A DNA stretch of 64,000 nt from DASXZH01 sp963829965 (GTDB taxonomy: Bacteria > Armatimonadota > Fimbriimonadia > Fimbriimonadales > Fimbriimonadaceae), in assembly GCA_963829965.1 (NCBI GenBank), contig CAWHLK010000027.1:186001-250000 (forward strand), read 5' to 3'. Numbering within the stretch: the first letter of the stretch is position 1; the number at the start of each line of letters is the position of its first letter. Position numbers and translations under genes: made by a program. Of this stretch, positions 7,655 through 16,323 are shown in pieces. Under the pieces are notes generated by a model. The model had not been told where the DNA came from. It saw only the letters and a program-made list of their open reading frames with translations, and did no database searches.

Positions 7655-8782
7655 ATGCTTGCCGAACACGCTGAAGTCCCGAAGAGCCACCACGCGGCCG
7701 GCAAAAAACCAAGATTGGAGTTCCTGGACGCGGTGAAGGGCGTCGGCATCTTGTGCGTGATCGCTTTGCACAGTTCGGGGCGTTCCGGAAGGACGCTGTT
7801 AAGCCAGGGATCCGTTGAGTGGTGGATCGTTGAAGCGTTCAACCGGCTCATGGCTTTTGCGGTGCCGATGTTCCTATGCGTCAGCGCCTTCTTATGGGCT
7901 CGAAGCGCGTCAGACAAGCCTGGGCTAACCGCCGGGACGGTCAGGCGGTTTACGGCCATCCTCTATCCCTATTTGCTGTGGAGCGCTCTTTTTGTCCTTT
8001 GGCAGGTTTATGTGGAGAGGGCTCCCTTTGCGAACCTCCTAACCCGCAAGTCCATCTACAACGACCTGGTCTGGGGAAAGGCGTATTTCCATCTTTATTT
8101 CTTGAGCATTCTTTTGCAAGCGGCCCTCTTCTTCCCTTTAATGCTGTGGCTGGTCCGGCGCACAGGGTTTGGGCTCAGCTGCCTGACCGCTTTCGTTCTT
8201 CAGGGGCTTGTCTTTGCTCTCCAGACACGCATCCAGTTCTTGCCCTTCCCAGGAACTTCCCTTCTTTGGTATTTGACTTCGCTCATCCCTGCGGCCTGGC
8301 TGGGCGCCAACTGGCCGGCGCCTACGAATCTGGTCAAGCCGTTGTTTGCGAGTTCCCTTGCCCTAACTCTTATCAGTGGGGCTGCTTTTCTCTGGCTGGA
8401 AAGGCTCGAGGTCTTGAAGGTCTATCGCTACAGCGGACTCACCAACCCGATACAGCAGCTCTTCGTTTTTGGCGGAGCTTTTTCTGTGATCGCGGGCTTG
8501 GCGCCAAAGAAGCCATCGGAGAAACCGGCTTGGCGCTGGCTATGCTGGCTCGGAGCCTCTTCCCTGCCCTTTTACCTTCTGCACCCTATGGTCATGAGGT
8601 TTCTCAGCGGTCCTCGCTTGACACAGGTTTTGTCACAGGTCCCGCTTGCTCCCCTCTGGAGTTATTGTCTACTGGTTCTTGTGACGTTTGCAGTTGTGAT
8701 CCTTTTGAATAAGTTTAGGCTAGATAAGTTGCTCTTTGGAAGATCCAGCCCTGCATTACCGGGGCCGAAGAGCCAGGATTGA
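7655..8782 (+). CDS. acyltransferase family 3 (OafA-like membrane acyltransferase)
   Basis: 375 residues with about ten predicted membrane helices. The N-terminus has the family signature LEFLDAVKGVGILCVIALHS, in which the RxxH-type motif position is occupied by AVKGVGI..LHS, and continues with FAVPMFLCVSAFLWAR. Members transfer acetyl or other acyl groups to extracytoplasmic sugars (O-antigen, exopolysaccharide, peptidoglycan) using cytoplasmic acyl donors. It is divergent from the DUF6868-like gene and about 75 bp ahead of the esterase gene. The exact acceptor cannot be told from sequence. Confidence 0.85.
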   Translation: MLAEHAEVPKSHHAAGKKPRLEFLDAVKGVGILCVIALHSSGRSGRTLLSQGSVEWWIVEAFNRLMAFAVPMFLCVSAFLWARSASDKPGLTAGTVRRFTAILYPYLLWSALFVLWQVYVERAPFANLLTRKSIYNDLVWGKAYFHLYFLSILLQAALFFPLMLWLVRRTGFGLSCLTAFVLQGLVFALQTRIQFLPFPGTSLLWYLTSLIPAAWLGANWPAPTNLVKPLFASSLALTLISGAAFLWLERLEVLKVYRYSGLTNPIQQLFVFGGAFSVIAGLAPKKPSEKPAWRWLCWLGASSLPFYLLHPMVMRFLSGPRLTQVLSQVPLAPLWSYCLLVLVTFAVVILLNKFRLDKLLFGRSSPALPGPKSQD

Positions 8783-8856
8783 GGCGCATATTATTAATTG
8801 TTTGAGCCTAACTTCTCCCCTTGCCGAAGGCCCCTAAATTGGCTACCATTAACTCT

Positions 8857-9603
8857 ATGCTTGCAAGTCTCCTCTTGCTGTTTGCCCGGGCTCAAAGACT
8901 TCCAGCCACGATCTCCGTGAACGTGGATGGGGTGACGCGTTCCGCCCTTGTGTATCCGGCGAGTTCGGCAACGCAAAAGCGGTCCCCATTGGTCTTTGTG
9001 TTTCATGGACACTACGGAACTGCGCGACTGGCAGACCGGGCCTATCACCTGGAAGATTCGTGGCCTGAGGCAACCGTTGTCTACCCACAGGGGCTGCCGA
9101 ACATGAGCAAGGTGGTGGGGTACGGAAACGGCTGGCAGACTGACTTCGGAGGAGACGAAGACCGCGATCTCAAGTTTGTCGACGCGCTGGCTAGTAAGTT
9201 AGAGGCGGACTACCGGTTGGATTCCGGCCGGATCTATGCCTGCGGGATGTCGAACGGGGCGGTGTTTTCTTTGCTGCTAGTTGCGGCCCGGCCCGATACC
9301 TTTCGAGCCTTTGCTTCGGTTGCCGGGGTTGGCGGAAATTACTTACGAAAATTGAAAGCCCGCAAGCCCGTGCTCATGATCAACGGGAGCGCAGATCGGC
9401 TCGTGCCCTTGAACTTGGCAGAAGAAACCCGAGATTATTTAATAAGGTTCAACGGCTGCGCACGGACTCCGGATTCGATGAATGGTTACGAGATCTATTC
9501 GGGACCGTCAGGAGCGGACGTTGCTTGGCACGAGCACGACGGCCGACATGAGTGGCCGAGTTTTGCCACTGCGGAAGTAGTTAGGTTCTTTCAGGCCCAC
9601 TAA
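8857..9603 (+). CDS. secreted PHB-depolymerase/feruloyl-esterase-like hydrolase
   Basis: 248 residues from ATG 8857, chosen because it begins the short signal sequence MLASLLLLFARA; the frame is open further upstream to 8821. This is an alpha/beta hydrolase of the LpqC/poly(3-hydroxybutyrate)-depolymerase type: VFVFHGHYG (oxyanion strand), nucleophile elbow CGMSNGA (Ser), an acidic residue in NGSADRLVPL (Asp), and the catalytic His in EHDGRHEWP. Such enzymes cleave ester bonds in polyesters or feruloylated polysaccharides outside the cytoplasm. Its 3' end overlaps the convergent gene by 4 nt. Confidence 0.82.
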   Translation: MLASLLLLFARAQRLPATISVNVDGVTRSALVYPASSATQKRSPLVFVFHGHYGTARLADRAYHLEDSWPEATVVYPQGLPNMSKVVGYGNGWQTDFGGDEDRDLKFVDALASKLEADYRLDSGRIYACGMSNGAVFSLLLVAARPDTFRAFASVAGVGGNYLRKLKARKPVLMINGSADRLVPLNLAEETRDYLIRFNGCARTPDSMNGYEIYSGPSGADVAWHEHDGRHEWPSFATAEVVRFFQAH

Positions 9604-9818
9604 GCGACGCTGCGGTCGCGACCCAGGCGCTCATCAAGGGCTTGAGCGGCGCGGTCGCATCGCCCAAAAACATCTTCGATGCGGCCTTGCAAGCTGCTCG
9701 AACGGATCTTCCTGGCGATCACAAAAGCGGTTGCGGTTACGCCAACCGTGGTTAAAAGAGTAATCCATGCAGCACTGCTCGACTTTGAGCGGATTTCAGT
9801 TTCGTTGCTATCTGACAT
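9600..9818 (-). CDS. small membrane-anchored hypothetical protein
   Basis: 72 residues: a polar N-terminus, one membrane helix (AAWITLLTTVGVTATAFVIA, about residues 16-35), then a charged amphipathic tail with RIEDVFGRCDRAAQALDERLGR that may form a coiled coil. Its stop overlaps the esterase stop in a tail-to-tail arrangement. The length and layout resemble YtxH-like small membrane proteins, but I cannot assign a family. Confidence 0.55.
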   Translation of the reverse strand: MSDSNETEIRSKSSSAAWITLLTTVGVTATAFVIARKIRSSSLQGRIEDVFGRCDRAAQALDERLGRDRSVA

Positions 9819-9946
9819 GATCGTTAATTCGATGGACGGTTATTACAGTTTCGGTGTTTCAGTGTCGATGCTTTAGTTTAACATTACGATCATAAACTGA
9901 TCTCAATCGGCAGATCCCATCATTGTGAAACTCCGTCTCGTTCCCA

Positions 9947-11011
9947 TTAGTGGGTCGAATAGAAGAACGCGATGGCAAAGAGAACGTACACCGCCAGTAG
10001 TAATACGCCTTCGAACCACGTCGTTTCTCCATCCTGGGCAATTGCGTTCACCGCAAAGGCGGAGCCGCCGATCGCCATCATTTCGAGGGGATTGTTGAAA
10101 ACAAGATTGAGCGGATGGCCGGTGAGGCCCGAAAGCAGCACCAGAAGCGGTGCAATCAAGAGCCCGATCTGGATCGTCGAGCCCAACGTGATGCTCATGG
10201 CCATGCCCATGTGGCCCTTGCGGGCAAAGTAGATCGCAGAGAAATATTCGCTGATGTTGCCGGTGACAGCGATCAAAACGATGCCAATGAAGATCGGCGA
10301 CATACCGAGCCCGGCTGCGGCCGTGCTGATGCCATTGGAAACCAACTCGGCTTCGAAGGCAGTCCCCACGGTTGCGACAAGTAGCACTGCTATCGATTTC
10401 TTGAGGGTCCAGTAGGCAGGCTCCATCGGTTTGGAGCCGGAAAACACGTCCCGGTGGGTGACAAACGTGTAGATCAGGTTCGCGGCATAGACGAGAATAA
10501 GTACGATGGCCACCCCAACGCTAAGTCGTTGGTCCAAATCGGCGGCGGTGGGCAGCGAAACACTGCCTCGCTCGGAGGCTCGGTACAGGCCCGGCAGCAG
10601 CAACGCAATGACGACCAACACGAGAAGGCTGCCAGCGAGCCCCGCGCGGTCTCTCTTGAAGGTCTGCTTATCCCGCCCAAAGCCGCCAACCACGATCGCA
10701 AGGCCAAGGCCGAGAAGGCTGTTGCCAATGATCGCGCCGGTTATTTGGGCCTTCACCACTTCCACCTGGCCGGCATGAAGAATGAACAGGCCTAGAACGA
10801 GTTCCGGCACGTTGCCGAACGAGACGTTCAGCAGGCCCCCTATCGCAGGGCCCGCCATTCTCGCCAATTGATCGGTTGCTTTTCGCACGTATTCGGCGAG
10901 CGGAATGAGCGCGATGAGCGCGCAGATGAAAACCCACATCTGCGACACATGAAACCCATAGGCGAGGGCGGCCGATAGCGGAACGAAGAGCAGCAGCCAG
11001 CGGAAGATCAT
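9947..11011 (-). CDS. cax: Ca2+/H+ antiporter (CaCA superfamily, CAX type)
   Basis: 354 residues, about eleven membrane helices in two inverted halves. The first alpha-repeat reads GPAIGGLLNVSFGNVPELVLGLF and the second FIGIVLIAVTGNISEYFSAI; the GNxxE cores carry the acidic residues that bind Ca2+ in CAX exchangers. The family exports Ca2+ in exchange for protons across the inner membrane. The start ATG at 11011 is immediately preceded (on the mRNA) by a heptamer tandem-repeat array that must lie in its 5' leader or promoter. The first helix (WLLLFVPLSAALAYGF) is intact and length is normal. Confidence 0.9.
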   Translation of the reverse strand: MIFRWLLLFVPLSAALAYGFHVSQMWVFICALIALIPLAEYVRKATDQLARMAGPAIGGLLNVSFGNVPELVLGLFILHAGQVEVVKAQITGAIIGNSLLGLGLAIVVGGFGRDKQTFKRDRAGLAGSLLVLVVIALLLPGLYRASERGSVSLPTAADLDQRLSVGVAIVLILVYAANLIYTFVTHRDVFSGSKPMEPAYWTLKKSIAVLLVATVGTAFEAELVSNGISTAAAGLGMSPIFIGIVLIAVTGNISEYFSAIYFARKGHMGMAMSITLGSTIQIGLLIAPLLVLLSGLTGHPLNLVFNNPLEMMAIGGSAFAVNAIAQDGETTWFEGVLLLAVYVLFAIAFFYSTH

Positions 11012-11014
11012 GTT

Positions 11015-11096
11015 GGGTTACGGGTTACGGGTGAATTTACTGTGAACGGTGAACTGTGAACTGTGAACTGCGAATGTGAACGGTGAACGGTGAACG
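11015..11096. repeat. period-7 tandem repeats upstream of cax
   Basis: Two adjacent arrays with the same period: GGGTTAC twice plus GGGTGAA (11015-11035), then GTGAACG/GTGAACT units (11042-11096; four units, a 6-nt GCGAAT unit, three more units). The array begins 4 bp outside the cax start codon. Confidence 0.8.
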
Positions 11097-11225
11097 GCTG
11101 TATCGGTAGATGGGTAAACCTCTGACGGGACGGGGCCTTCGCAACATTAATGTAGCATGCTCAGCGCATTGATCGACCTCAGTTGCCCCTCCACACGGGC
11201 AAATGGGCGGGTAACCTTTTCTTTA

Positions 11226-11651
11226 ATGACACGCAATGCAAAGGCAAGATGGGAGGGCGGCTTAAAGGACGGGCACGGGAAAATCTCGTCCGATAGCGGC
11301 GTGCTCCAAGACACTCAGTACAGCTTCAGCACCCGATTTGAGGATGGCAAAGGCACCAACCCGGAAGAGTTGATCGCCGCCGCCCACTCCGGCTGCTTCG
11401 CCATGGCCTTCAGCGCCCAATTGGGCGGCCTCGGGCTGACGGCAGATTACATTGACGCTTCGGCCGCGGTTACCCTTGAAAAGGTTGACGACGGGTTTGC
11501 GATTACGAAGAGCCACCTTACGGTTTCTGCCAAGATCCCGGGAGCGAGCCAGGCACAATTCGACGAGGCGGTAAACAACGCCAAGAACGGATGCCCGATC
11601 TCAAAGCTCTTAAAGGCTGAGATCACCCTGGATGCAAGGCTAGTTAGCTAA
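11226..11651 (+). CDS. OsmC/Ohr-family peroxiredoxin
   Basis: 141 residues from the ATG at 11226 (the frame is open upstream, but conserved homology begins here with TRNAKARWEGGLKDGHGK). Both redox cysteines are present: AAHSGCFAMAFS (peroxidatic) and NGCPISKLL (resolving). Also conserved is NPEELIAAAHSGC. OsmC proteins reduce organic hydroperoxides in the cytoplasm using the two Cys and a nearby Arg/Glu; the closest subgroup appears to be OsmC rather than Ohr. It stands alone. The preceding 130 bp have no clear promoter. Confidence 0.88.
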   Translation: MTRNAKARWEGGLKDGHGKISSDSGVLQDTQYSFSTRFEDGKGTNPEELIAAAHSGCFAMAFSAQLGGLGLTADYIDASAAVTLEKVDDGFAITKSHLTVSAKIPGASQAQFDEAVNNAKNGCPISKLLKAEITLDARLVS

Positions 11652-11955
11652 AGCTCAGGAGCGAGGCTTTTGGAGGAGGGTTTGGCAGGGCAGTGATGAC
11701 TCGGAGGGGCCTAGGCGGTTGCGCGTCGGCGAGCATGCCAAGTGGGGAACAATGATATTCCCATACCAGGCTTTTGTTCCCCGTCACTTTTATTCGCTAA
11801 GTTCTTCCCCCTCCCCTTCGGCTTCGCTCAAGATGCTCAAAGGGCCAAGTGTGCCCTTGGAAACTACAAATGAGGCGCAGCGCCTGTTGTGATTCGCCCC
11901 TACTACTGAGCCTTTAGCCTCATAACACGGTGGGATCGGATACACTCGAAAGCCA
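11652..11955. other. intergenic region without a gene
   Basis: I see no coding signal. It holds an inverted repeat GGGGAACAA (11744-11752) / TTGTTCCCC (11774-11782) followed by a T-rich run, which could terminate the osmC transcript, and a degenerate block with GGCGCAGCGCC. A short CCTTCGGCTTCGCTCAAG string recurs in other gaps of this window. Confidence 0.4.
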
Positions 11956-12714
11956 ATGGTCCGAACCCAAAATATTGCGAAGTATTTCGCCGGTCCGAAG
12001 GGCGTCGAAATTAAGGCAGTGGATGGGGTGACCATTTCCGCTGAGCCGGGAAAGATCTTTGGGCTGCTCGGCAGCAACGGCGCGGGAAAAACCACGCTTC
12101 TCCGCATGCTTTCCACAGTGATCAAGCCAACTTCGGGCTCGGCCGAAGTTGCAGGCTACGACGTCTTAAAGAACCCCCAAGAGGTTCGCGCCAGCATTGG
12201 CTTCATGTCCACCTCAACCGCGCTGTACGGCAGGTCCAACGCGCGCGAGGTTATCGAATATTTCGCGCAACTTTACGGGCTTACCGGTGACAGGCTAAAG
12301 CAGCGCGTTCAGTTTGTGATCGACAAGCTGGAGATCGGAGAGTTTCAAACTCAGCTCTGCGACAAGCTTTCTACCGGCCAAAAGCAGCGAGTGTCGATTG
12401 CGCGAACCATCGTTCACGATCCGCCGGTTTTGTTTTTCGACGAGCCGACGACCGGCCTCGATATCATCGTCAGCCAAACGGTAATGGAGTTTGTGGAAGA
12501 GTGCCGGGCCAATGGCAAAACCGTGATCTACTGCACCCACATCATGAGCGAGGTCGAAAGGCTCTGCGACAATGTGGTCGTCATTCACGACGGCGTCATC
12601 AAGGGCGAGGGAACGGTCGAGGATCTCAAGACGCAGACGGGCACAAACAGCCTGGAGAAGGCTTTTTTGGTTTTTGCCGGGTTTACGCCGGCCGAGGTCG
12701 GTTCCGGAGTTTAA
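11956..12714 (+). CDS. ABC transporter ATP-binding protein (NatA-like)
   Basis: 252 residues. Walker A is GSNGAGKT, the signature is LSTGQKQRVSIAR, Walker B is VLFFDEPTTGLD, and the H-loop His is in VIYCTHIMSE. The regulatory C-terminus is short (KTQTGTNSLEKAFLVFAG). The pattern matches Nat-type exporter ATPases that energise ABC-2 permeases for Na+ or drug extrusion. The permease gene begins 3 bp after its stop, so the pair forms an operon. The substrate is inferred from similarity only. Confidence 0.88.
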   Translation: MVRTQNIAKYFAGPKGVEIKAVDGVTISAEPGKIFGLLGSNGAGKTTLLRMLSTVIKPTSGSAEVAGYDVLKNPQEVRASIGFMSTSTALYGRSNAREVIEYFAQLYGLTGDRLKQRVQFVIDKLEIGEFQTQLCDKLSTGQKQRVSIARTIVHDPPVLFFDEPTTGLDIIVSQTVMEFVEECRANGKTVIYCTHIMSEVERLCDNVVVIHDGVIKGEGTVEDLKTQTGTNSLEKAFLVFAGFTPAEVGSGV

Positions 12715-12717
12715 CAA

Positions 12718-13890
12718 ATGCAATACGTCATTACCGTGTTCAAAAAAGAACTTCGCGACATGTTTCGCGACAAGAGAGTGCGGCGAACCATCTTCATCAT
12801 GCCGATCTTCACGGTGCTCCTTGTCGTGATGTTGTTCGGCTTCCTCGATAATGTGACCTCGAAGCCGAGCAGTATCAAGATCGATTACGTCCACGGAACG
12901 CCGCAAGAGGTTGTGACCGCGCTCCAAGCGGGCAAGGTGTCTCTGGAGGAGGTTCCATCGGTGGAAGAAGGCAACCGGCTGATCCAGGCAGGAAAGGCCC
13001 GCATGGTTCTGGATGTGGCCCCAAACCCTAAAGCTCCTGGAACGTACCTGGCGGAATTGCACTTTGACTCCAAGCAAGAGAGTTCCGTGATCGCATCCAA
13101 GGTATCGGAACAGATCCTCGACGCACTCAATAAGGCGCTGGCTTTGCAGGCCTTGAGCGCAAACGGAATCCCGGCGAGCACGCTCACGAAATACCAGCCA
13201 AAGGAAGACGATGTTCTCGTTGGCGGCAAGACCGGCGCCAGTTCCTTTGCCATTTCCATCATGCCCTACCTGATCATCATGTGGGCGTTCTACGGGGGAA
13301 TAAGTTTCGCGACCGAACTTGTAGCAGGAGAAAAGGACAAGAATACGCTAGAAACTTTACTCATATCCCCGGCCACTCGCTCGCAAATCGCGATGGGTAA
13401 ATTTCTTAGCCTAGCAGTGATTTGCTTGACGTGCAGTTGCATGTCAGTTGTGGCTCTGGGAATCGCGCCCTATCTCAGTTCGGGCAACAAGATGTTTGCG
13501 CTTGACATGAGCTTGACTCCGCTGTCCGGCCTTCTGATTCTTCTCGTCATGCTCCCCACCGTCGGGCTCTTCGCCAGCCTTTTGCTCGCCATTAGCTCCT
13601 ACGCAAAAAACCCGCGCGAGGCGCAAGGATATCTGGCCGGCATCAGCACCCTGGTGGTTATGCCCGCGATGTTCAGCCAGTTCATCGGCTACACGGACTA
13701 TGCTTCCAAAACCTGGATCTACGCGATTCCCGTACTCAACGCCGCAGTGAACTTGCGACAGATTCTGCAGGCACAGTTCAACCCACTAGGCTTTACGATC
13801 ACGCTCGTAATAAGCCTGGTGCTGGCGGGAATCGGAATTAGGACGGCGGTTTGGTTCTTCAACCGGGAGAGCGTTCTTGCCCGGGTTTAG
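12718..13890 (+). CDS. ABC-2 type permease (NatB-like)
   Basis: 390 residues. The layout is one N-terminal membrane helix (IFIMPIFTVLLVVMLFGFL), a large extracytoplasmic domain (about residues 45-170), and five to six C-terminal helices with the ABC-2 signature FATELVAGEKDKNTLETLLISPATRSQI. This is the permease partner of the upstream ATPase and is typical of NatB/YhaP-type exporters. Its stop overlaps the convergent fliD stop by 4 bp. Confidence 0.87.
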   Translation: MQYVITVFKKELRDMFRDKRVRRTIFIMPIFTVLLVVMLFGFLDNVTSKPSSIKIDYVHGTPQEVVTALQAGKVSLEEVPSVEEGNRLIQAGKARMVLDVAPNPKAPGTYLAELHFDSKQESSVIASKVSEQILDALNKALALQALSANGIPASTLTKYQPKEDDVLVGGKTGASSFAISIMPYLIIMWAFYGGISFATELVAGEKDKNTLETLLISPATRSQIAMGKFLSLAVICLTCSCMSVVALGIAPYLSSGNKMFALDMSLTPLSGLLILLVMLPTVGLFASLLLAISSYAKNPREAQGYLAGISTLVVMPAMFSQFIGYTDYASKTWIYAIPVLNAAVNLRQILQAQFNPLGFTITLVISLVLAGIGIRTAVWFFNRESVLARV

Positions 13891-16217
13891 CTTGAGCTGC
13901 TGCTAGAGGTCGAGGTTCCCAGCACGTCCGTCAACTGCTTTTGCTCGGCTTGCAGCGACGACAGTGCATTCTCCATGTTTGCAAACTCGGTTTGAAGCTG
14001 GGATTGCTGGGTCGTCATTTCTTGTTGGAGCTGGGTTATCTGAGTTCCAATGTTGGTGATCTGAGAGTTGAACGCGTTCTCCTCGTTCGTGATCAGACCG
14101 TTCGTTGGCGCGGTGAAGCTGTTTACCAGGTTGTTCACCAGCGCCGCAACGCCGTTGTTAAAGGTAACGCTTCCCACTGCCCCGGTCGCACTTCCCGAGT
14201 AAGAGATTTGAAGGCCGGAGGTCGTCGCGTTGCCCGAATTACCTGTCAGGTATTTGCCGTTGCCGGTTGCCGCCTCGCCGTTGATGGTGCCGGCCACGTT
14301 GACTCCCGCAGTGAACGTTCCACCCTGGATACCGCTGCTCGATGAAGACGGGGCCGTATCGCTCGAGAGTGTAAAGTTGCCGTTCGTTCCGTATTGCTTG
14401 CTCGTGATGGTGAGGAGCCCGTTTTGCACACTGGCGAGCACGTCGTTGCCCAACGTAGCGTCCGAGTTGATTTGATTGACGACGTCCTGTTGGGTTTCGC
14501 CCGCCTGCAGCAGCAGCGTGTAATTGGTATTGCCAAAGAGGCTGCCATTAAAAGTGAGTAGCTCGCTGTTGGCCAAGGGCTGGGTCTGCGCAGTCGAGGC
14601 CGTGTATGCGCCTTCCGTTGCGGCCTGGGTGATATTCACATCGTATTGGCCGCTCCCGGACGGGACAGTGCTCGAGGTGGAGGAAACGAAGCCGAGGTCC
14701 GACGTTGAGCCGGAGCCTTGAGCCAAAAAGAGGTTCTGAACCGCGGTGGGGTTTTGTGAAAGGGCCGTTGTCAGCTGGGTTGAATCGAAGTTCATGTTGC
14801 CGTTCTCGTCCAGCGACAAACCGATCGAAGATAGGTTGTTATAGGGCGGCGACAGCCCCGGTACCGGACTGAACAAGGACGAAGAAAGCTGTTGTTGAAC
14901 TTGGGCGACGCTGGAATCGCCAAACAGAGGCCCTGTCGCGTAGGTCGAAGTATTGAGTTGCGATTCGTCCGCGACAAACGAAACCATCGTGTTATACGCG
15001 GTCACGAAATTCTGAACGTTGCTGGTTACCTGCGTGGAGTTCTCCGCCAACGTGATCGTAGAAACGCCCGGCGACGCGGTGGTGCCCTCCAGCAGGTTGA
15101 TGGTCGCGCCCTGAATGACCCCGGTTACCGTGTTGGAGGCGTTGGTGAGGGCAATATTGTCGAGGGTGAAATTCGCGTCCTGCCCCTTCAGGACTACATT
15201 GGTGTAACCCTGTTGGAGGACTCCGAGGCCCTGCATAAGCGACCCTGTGTCGGTGATTGACGTTGCCCCGGCAATCTGCAACTGATAGTTGGTCCCTCCG
15301 CTCGAGGTGGTGCTCGTTACGATGCTGGCTTTAGCCCCCGTGTTCGCGGTGTTAATTGCCTCGGCAAGGCCTTCGAGCGTCGTGCTATCCGGGTTGACCG
15401 TTACATTCACGCCGTTGATTGCAAATGTATCCGAGCCTAACGTGTTCCCATTGAGCTGGCTCGTTATGTCGTTCGTTTGGCTGGAAAATGCATAACTGGT
15501 GGCGTTCCCACCCGTGGTGTCGCGGACGGCAGCGGTTCCTCCAATCAAGCCGAGCGACTGTGCAACATTCCCTTGCAGATCGGCAATCTGGATATCGTTC
15601 GAGGCGCCGGAGTTATTGGCGGTCAGCGTGAGGTAAGTAGATCCAGTGCCGCCGTTGATGACGCTGGCAGTTACGCCTCCGTTCAGCGTGTTGATCTTTT
15701 GGGCAATCGAGTTCAACGTATCGCTTGACCCGATCTGCAGCCCTTGGCCGTCGATCACGAGCGTGCCGCTGAGGTTCAGGGCAGAGGTTGAGTTGGCCTG
15801 GGCGTTGGTGGAAATCTTCTGGGCCTGGGCAAGCTGGGTTACGCTGAGGTTGTAGGTGCCCACCTGCGCGCCCGTTGAAGTTGAAATCGTGGCGACGCTG
15901 GTATCGCTCGAGGTTGCGGTTATCGGGTTAAAAGCGGAAGCCGCATTGAGCATGGTGGCGGCGGTTCCCACCGCTTGCAGGTCAGACTGGTATTGCTGGA
16001 CCGCCGAAAGCTGGGTCTGGATCGAGTTCTGCTGATCCTGCAGGTCGGTGATGGGGATTTGATCGGCCTGAAGCAGCTCCTGAATGATCTGGTTCGTATT
16101 GAGGCCGCTGGCAATACCGGTGAAATTGATCGAGCCAACCGTGCCCGTGGACGCTAAAGTGGGCAATGCGCTGGTAGTACCGGACCCTACACCTGAGAGA
16201 CTGCTGCTCAAACTCAT
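13887..16217 (-). CDS. fliD: flagellar filament cap / hook-associated protein 2
   Basis: 776 residues, longer than most FliD (about 450-680). The N-terminal FliD_N domain has INFTGIASGLNTNQIIQELLQAD and a coiled coil (LQDQQNSIQTQLSAVQQYQSDL). The middle is an extended beta-rich Ser/Thr/Asn/Gly-rich surface region. The FliD_C domain includes TLAENSTQVTSNVQNFVTAYN, and a C-terminal coiled coil spans about residues 715-760 (QITNIGTQITQLQQEMTTQQ) with a Ser tail. FliD caps the growing filament and promotes flagellin folding. No other flagellar gene is in the window, so it is unlinked from the main cluster. The start has no strong ribosome-binding site. Confidence 0.9.
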   Translation of the reverse strand: MSLSSSLSGVGSGTTSALPTLASTGTVGSINFTGIASGLNTNQIIQELLQADQIPITDLQDQQNSIQTQLSAVQQYQSDLQAVGTAATMLNAASAFNPITATSSDTSVATISTSTGAQVGTYNLSVTQLAQAQKISTNAQANSTSALNLSGTLVIDGQGLQIGSSDTLNSIAQKINTLNGGVTASVINGGTGSTYLTLTANNSGASNDIQIADLQGNVAQSLGLIGGTAAVRDTTGGNATSYAFSSQTNDITSQLNGNTLGSDTFAINGVNVTVNPDSTTLEGLAEAINTANTGAKASIVTSTTSSGGTNYQLQIAGATSITDTGSLMQGLGVLQQGYTNVVLKGQDANFTLDNIALTNASNTVTGVIQGATINLLEGTTASPGVSTITLAENSTQVTSNVQNFVTAYNTMVSFVADESQLNTSTYATGPLFGDSSVAQVQQQLSSSLFSPVPGLSPPYNNLSSIGLSLDENGNMNFDSTQLTTALSQNPTAVQNLFLAQGSGSTSDLGFVSSTSSTVPSGSGQYDVNITQAATEGAYTASTAQTQPLANSELLTFNGSLFGNTNYTLLLQAGETQQDVVNQINSDATLGNDVLASVQNGLLTITSKQYGTNGNFTLSSDTAPSSSSSGIQGGTFTAGVNVAGTINGEAATGNGKYLTGNSGNATTSGLQISYSGSATGAVGSVTFNNGVAALVNNLVNSFTAPTNGLITNEENAFNSQITNIGTQITQLQQEMTTQQSQLQTEFANMENALSSLQAEQKQLTDVLGTSTSSSSSS

Positions 16218-16323
16218 AGTCTGTTCGACCTAAACCAGTATTAATCCTTGGCAGAAATAAGCGAGAATTGGAGTGTTCCTGCCTTGCTCAGCGCTGACAA
16301 GTTTTAAAAGGGTACGTTTCTAT

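Noticed and set aside
11015..11096. CRISPR-like short repeats
   Set aside because: The 7-nt units are directly adjacent with no unique spacers, so they are tandem repeats.
12295..13077. 260-residue minus-strand ORF
   Set aside because: Antisense to the ABC transporter pair; His/Arg-rich and without motifs.
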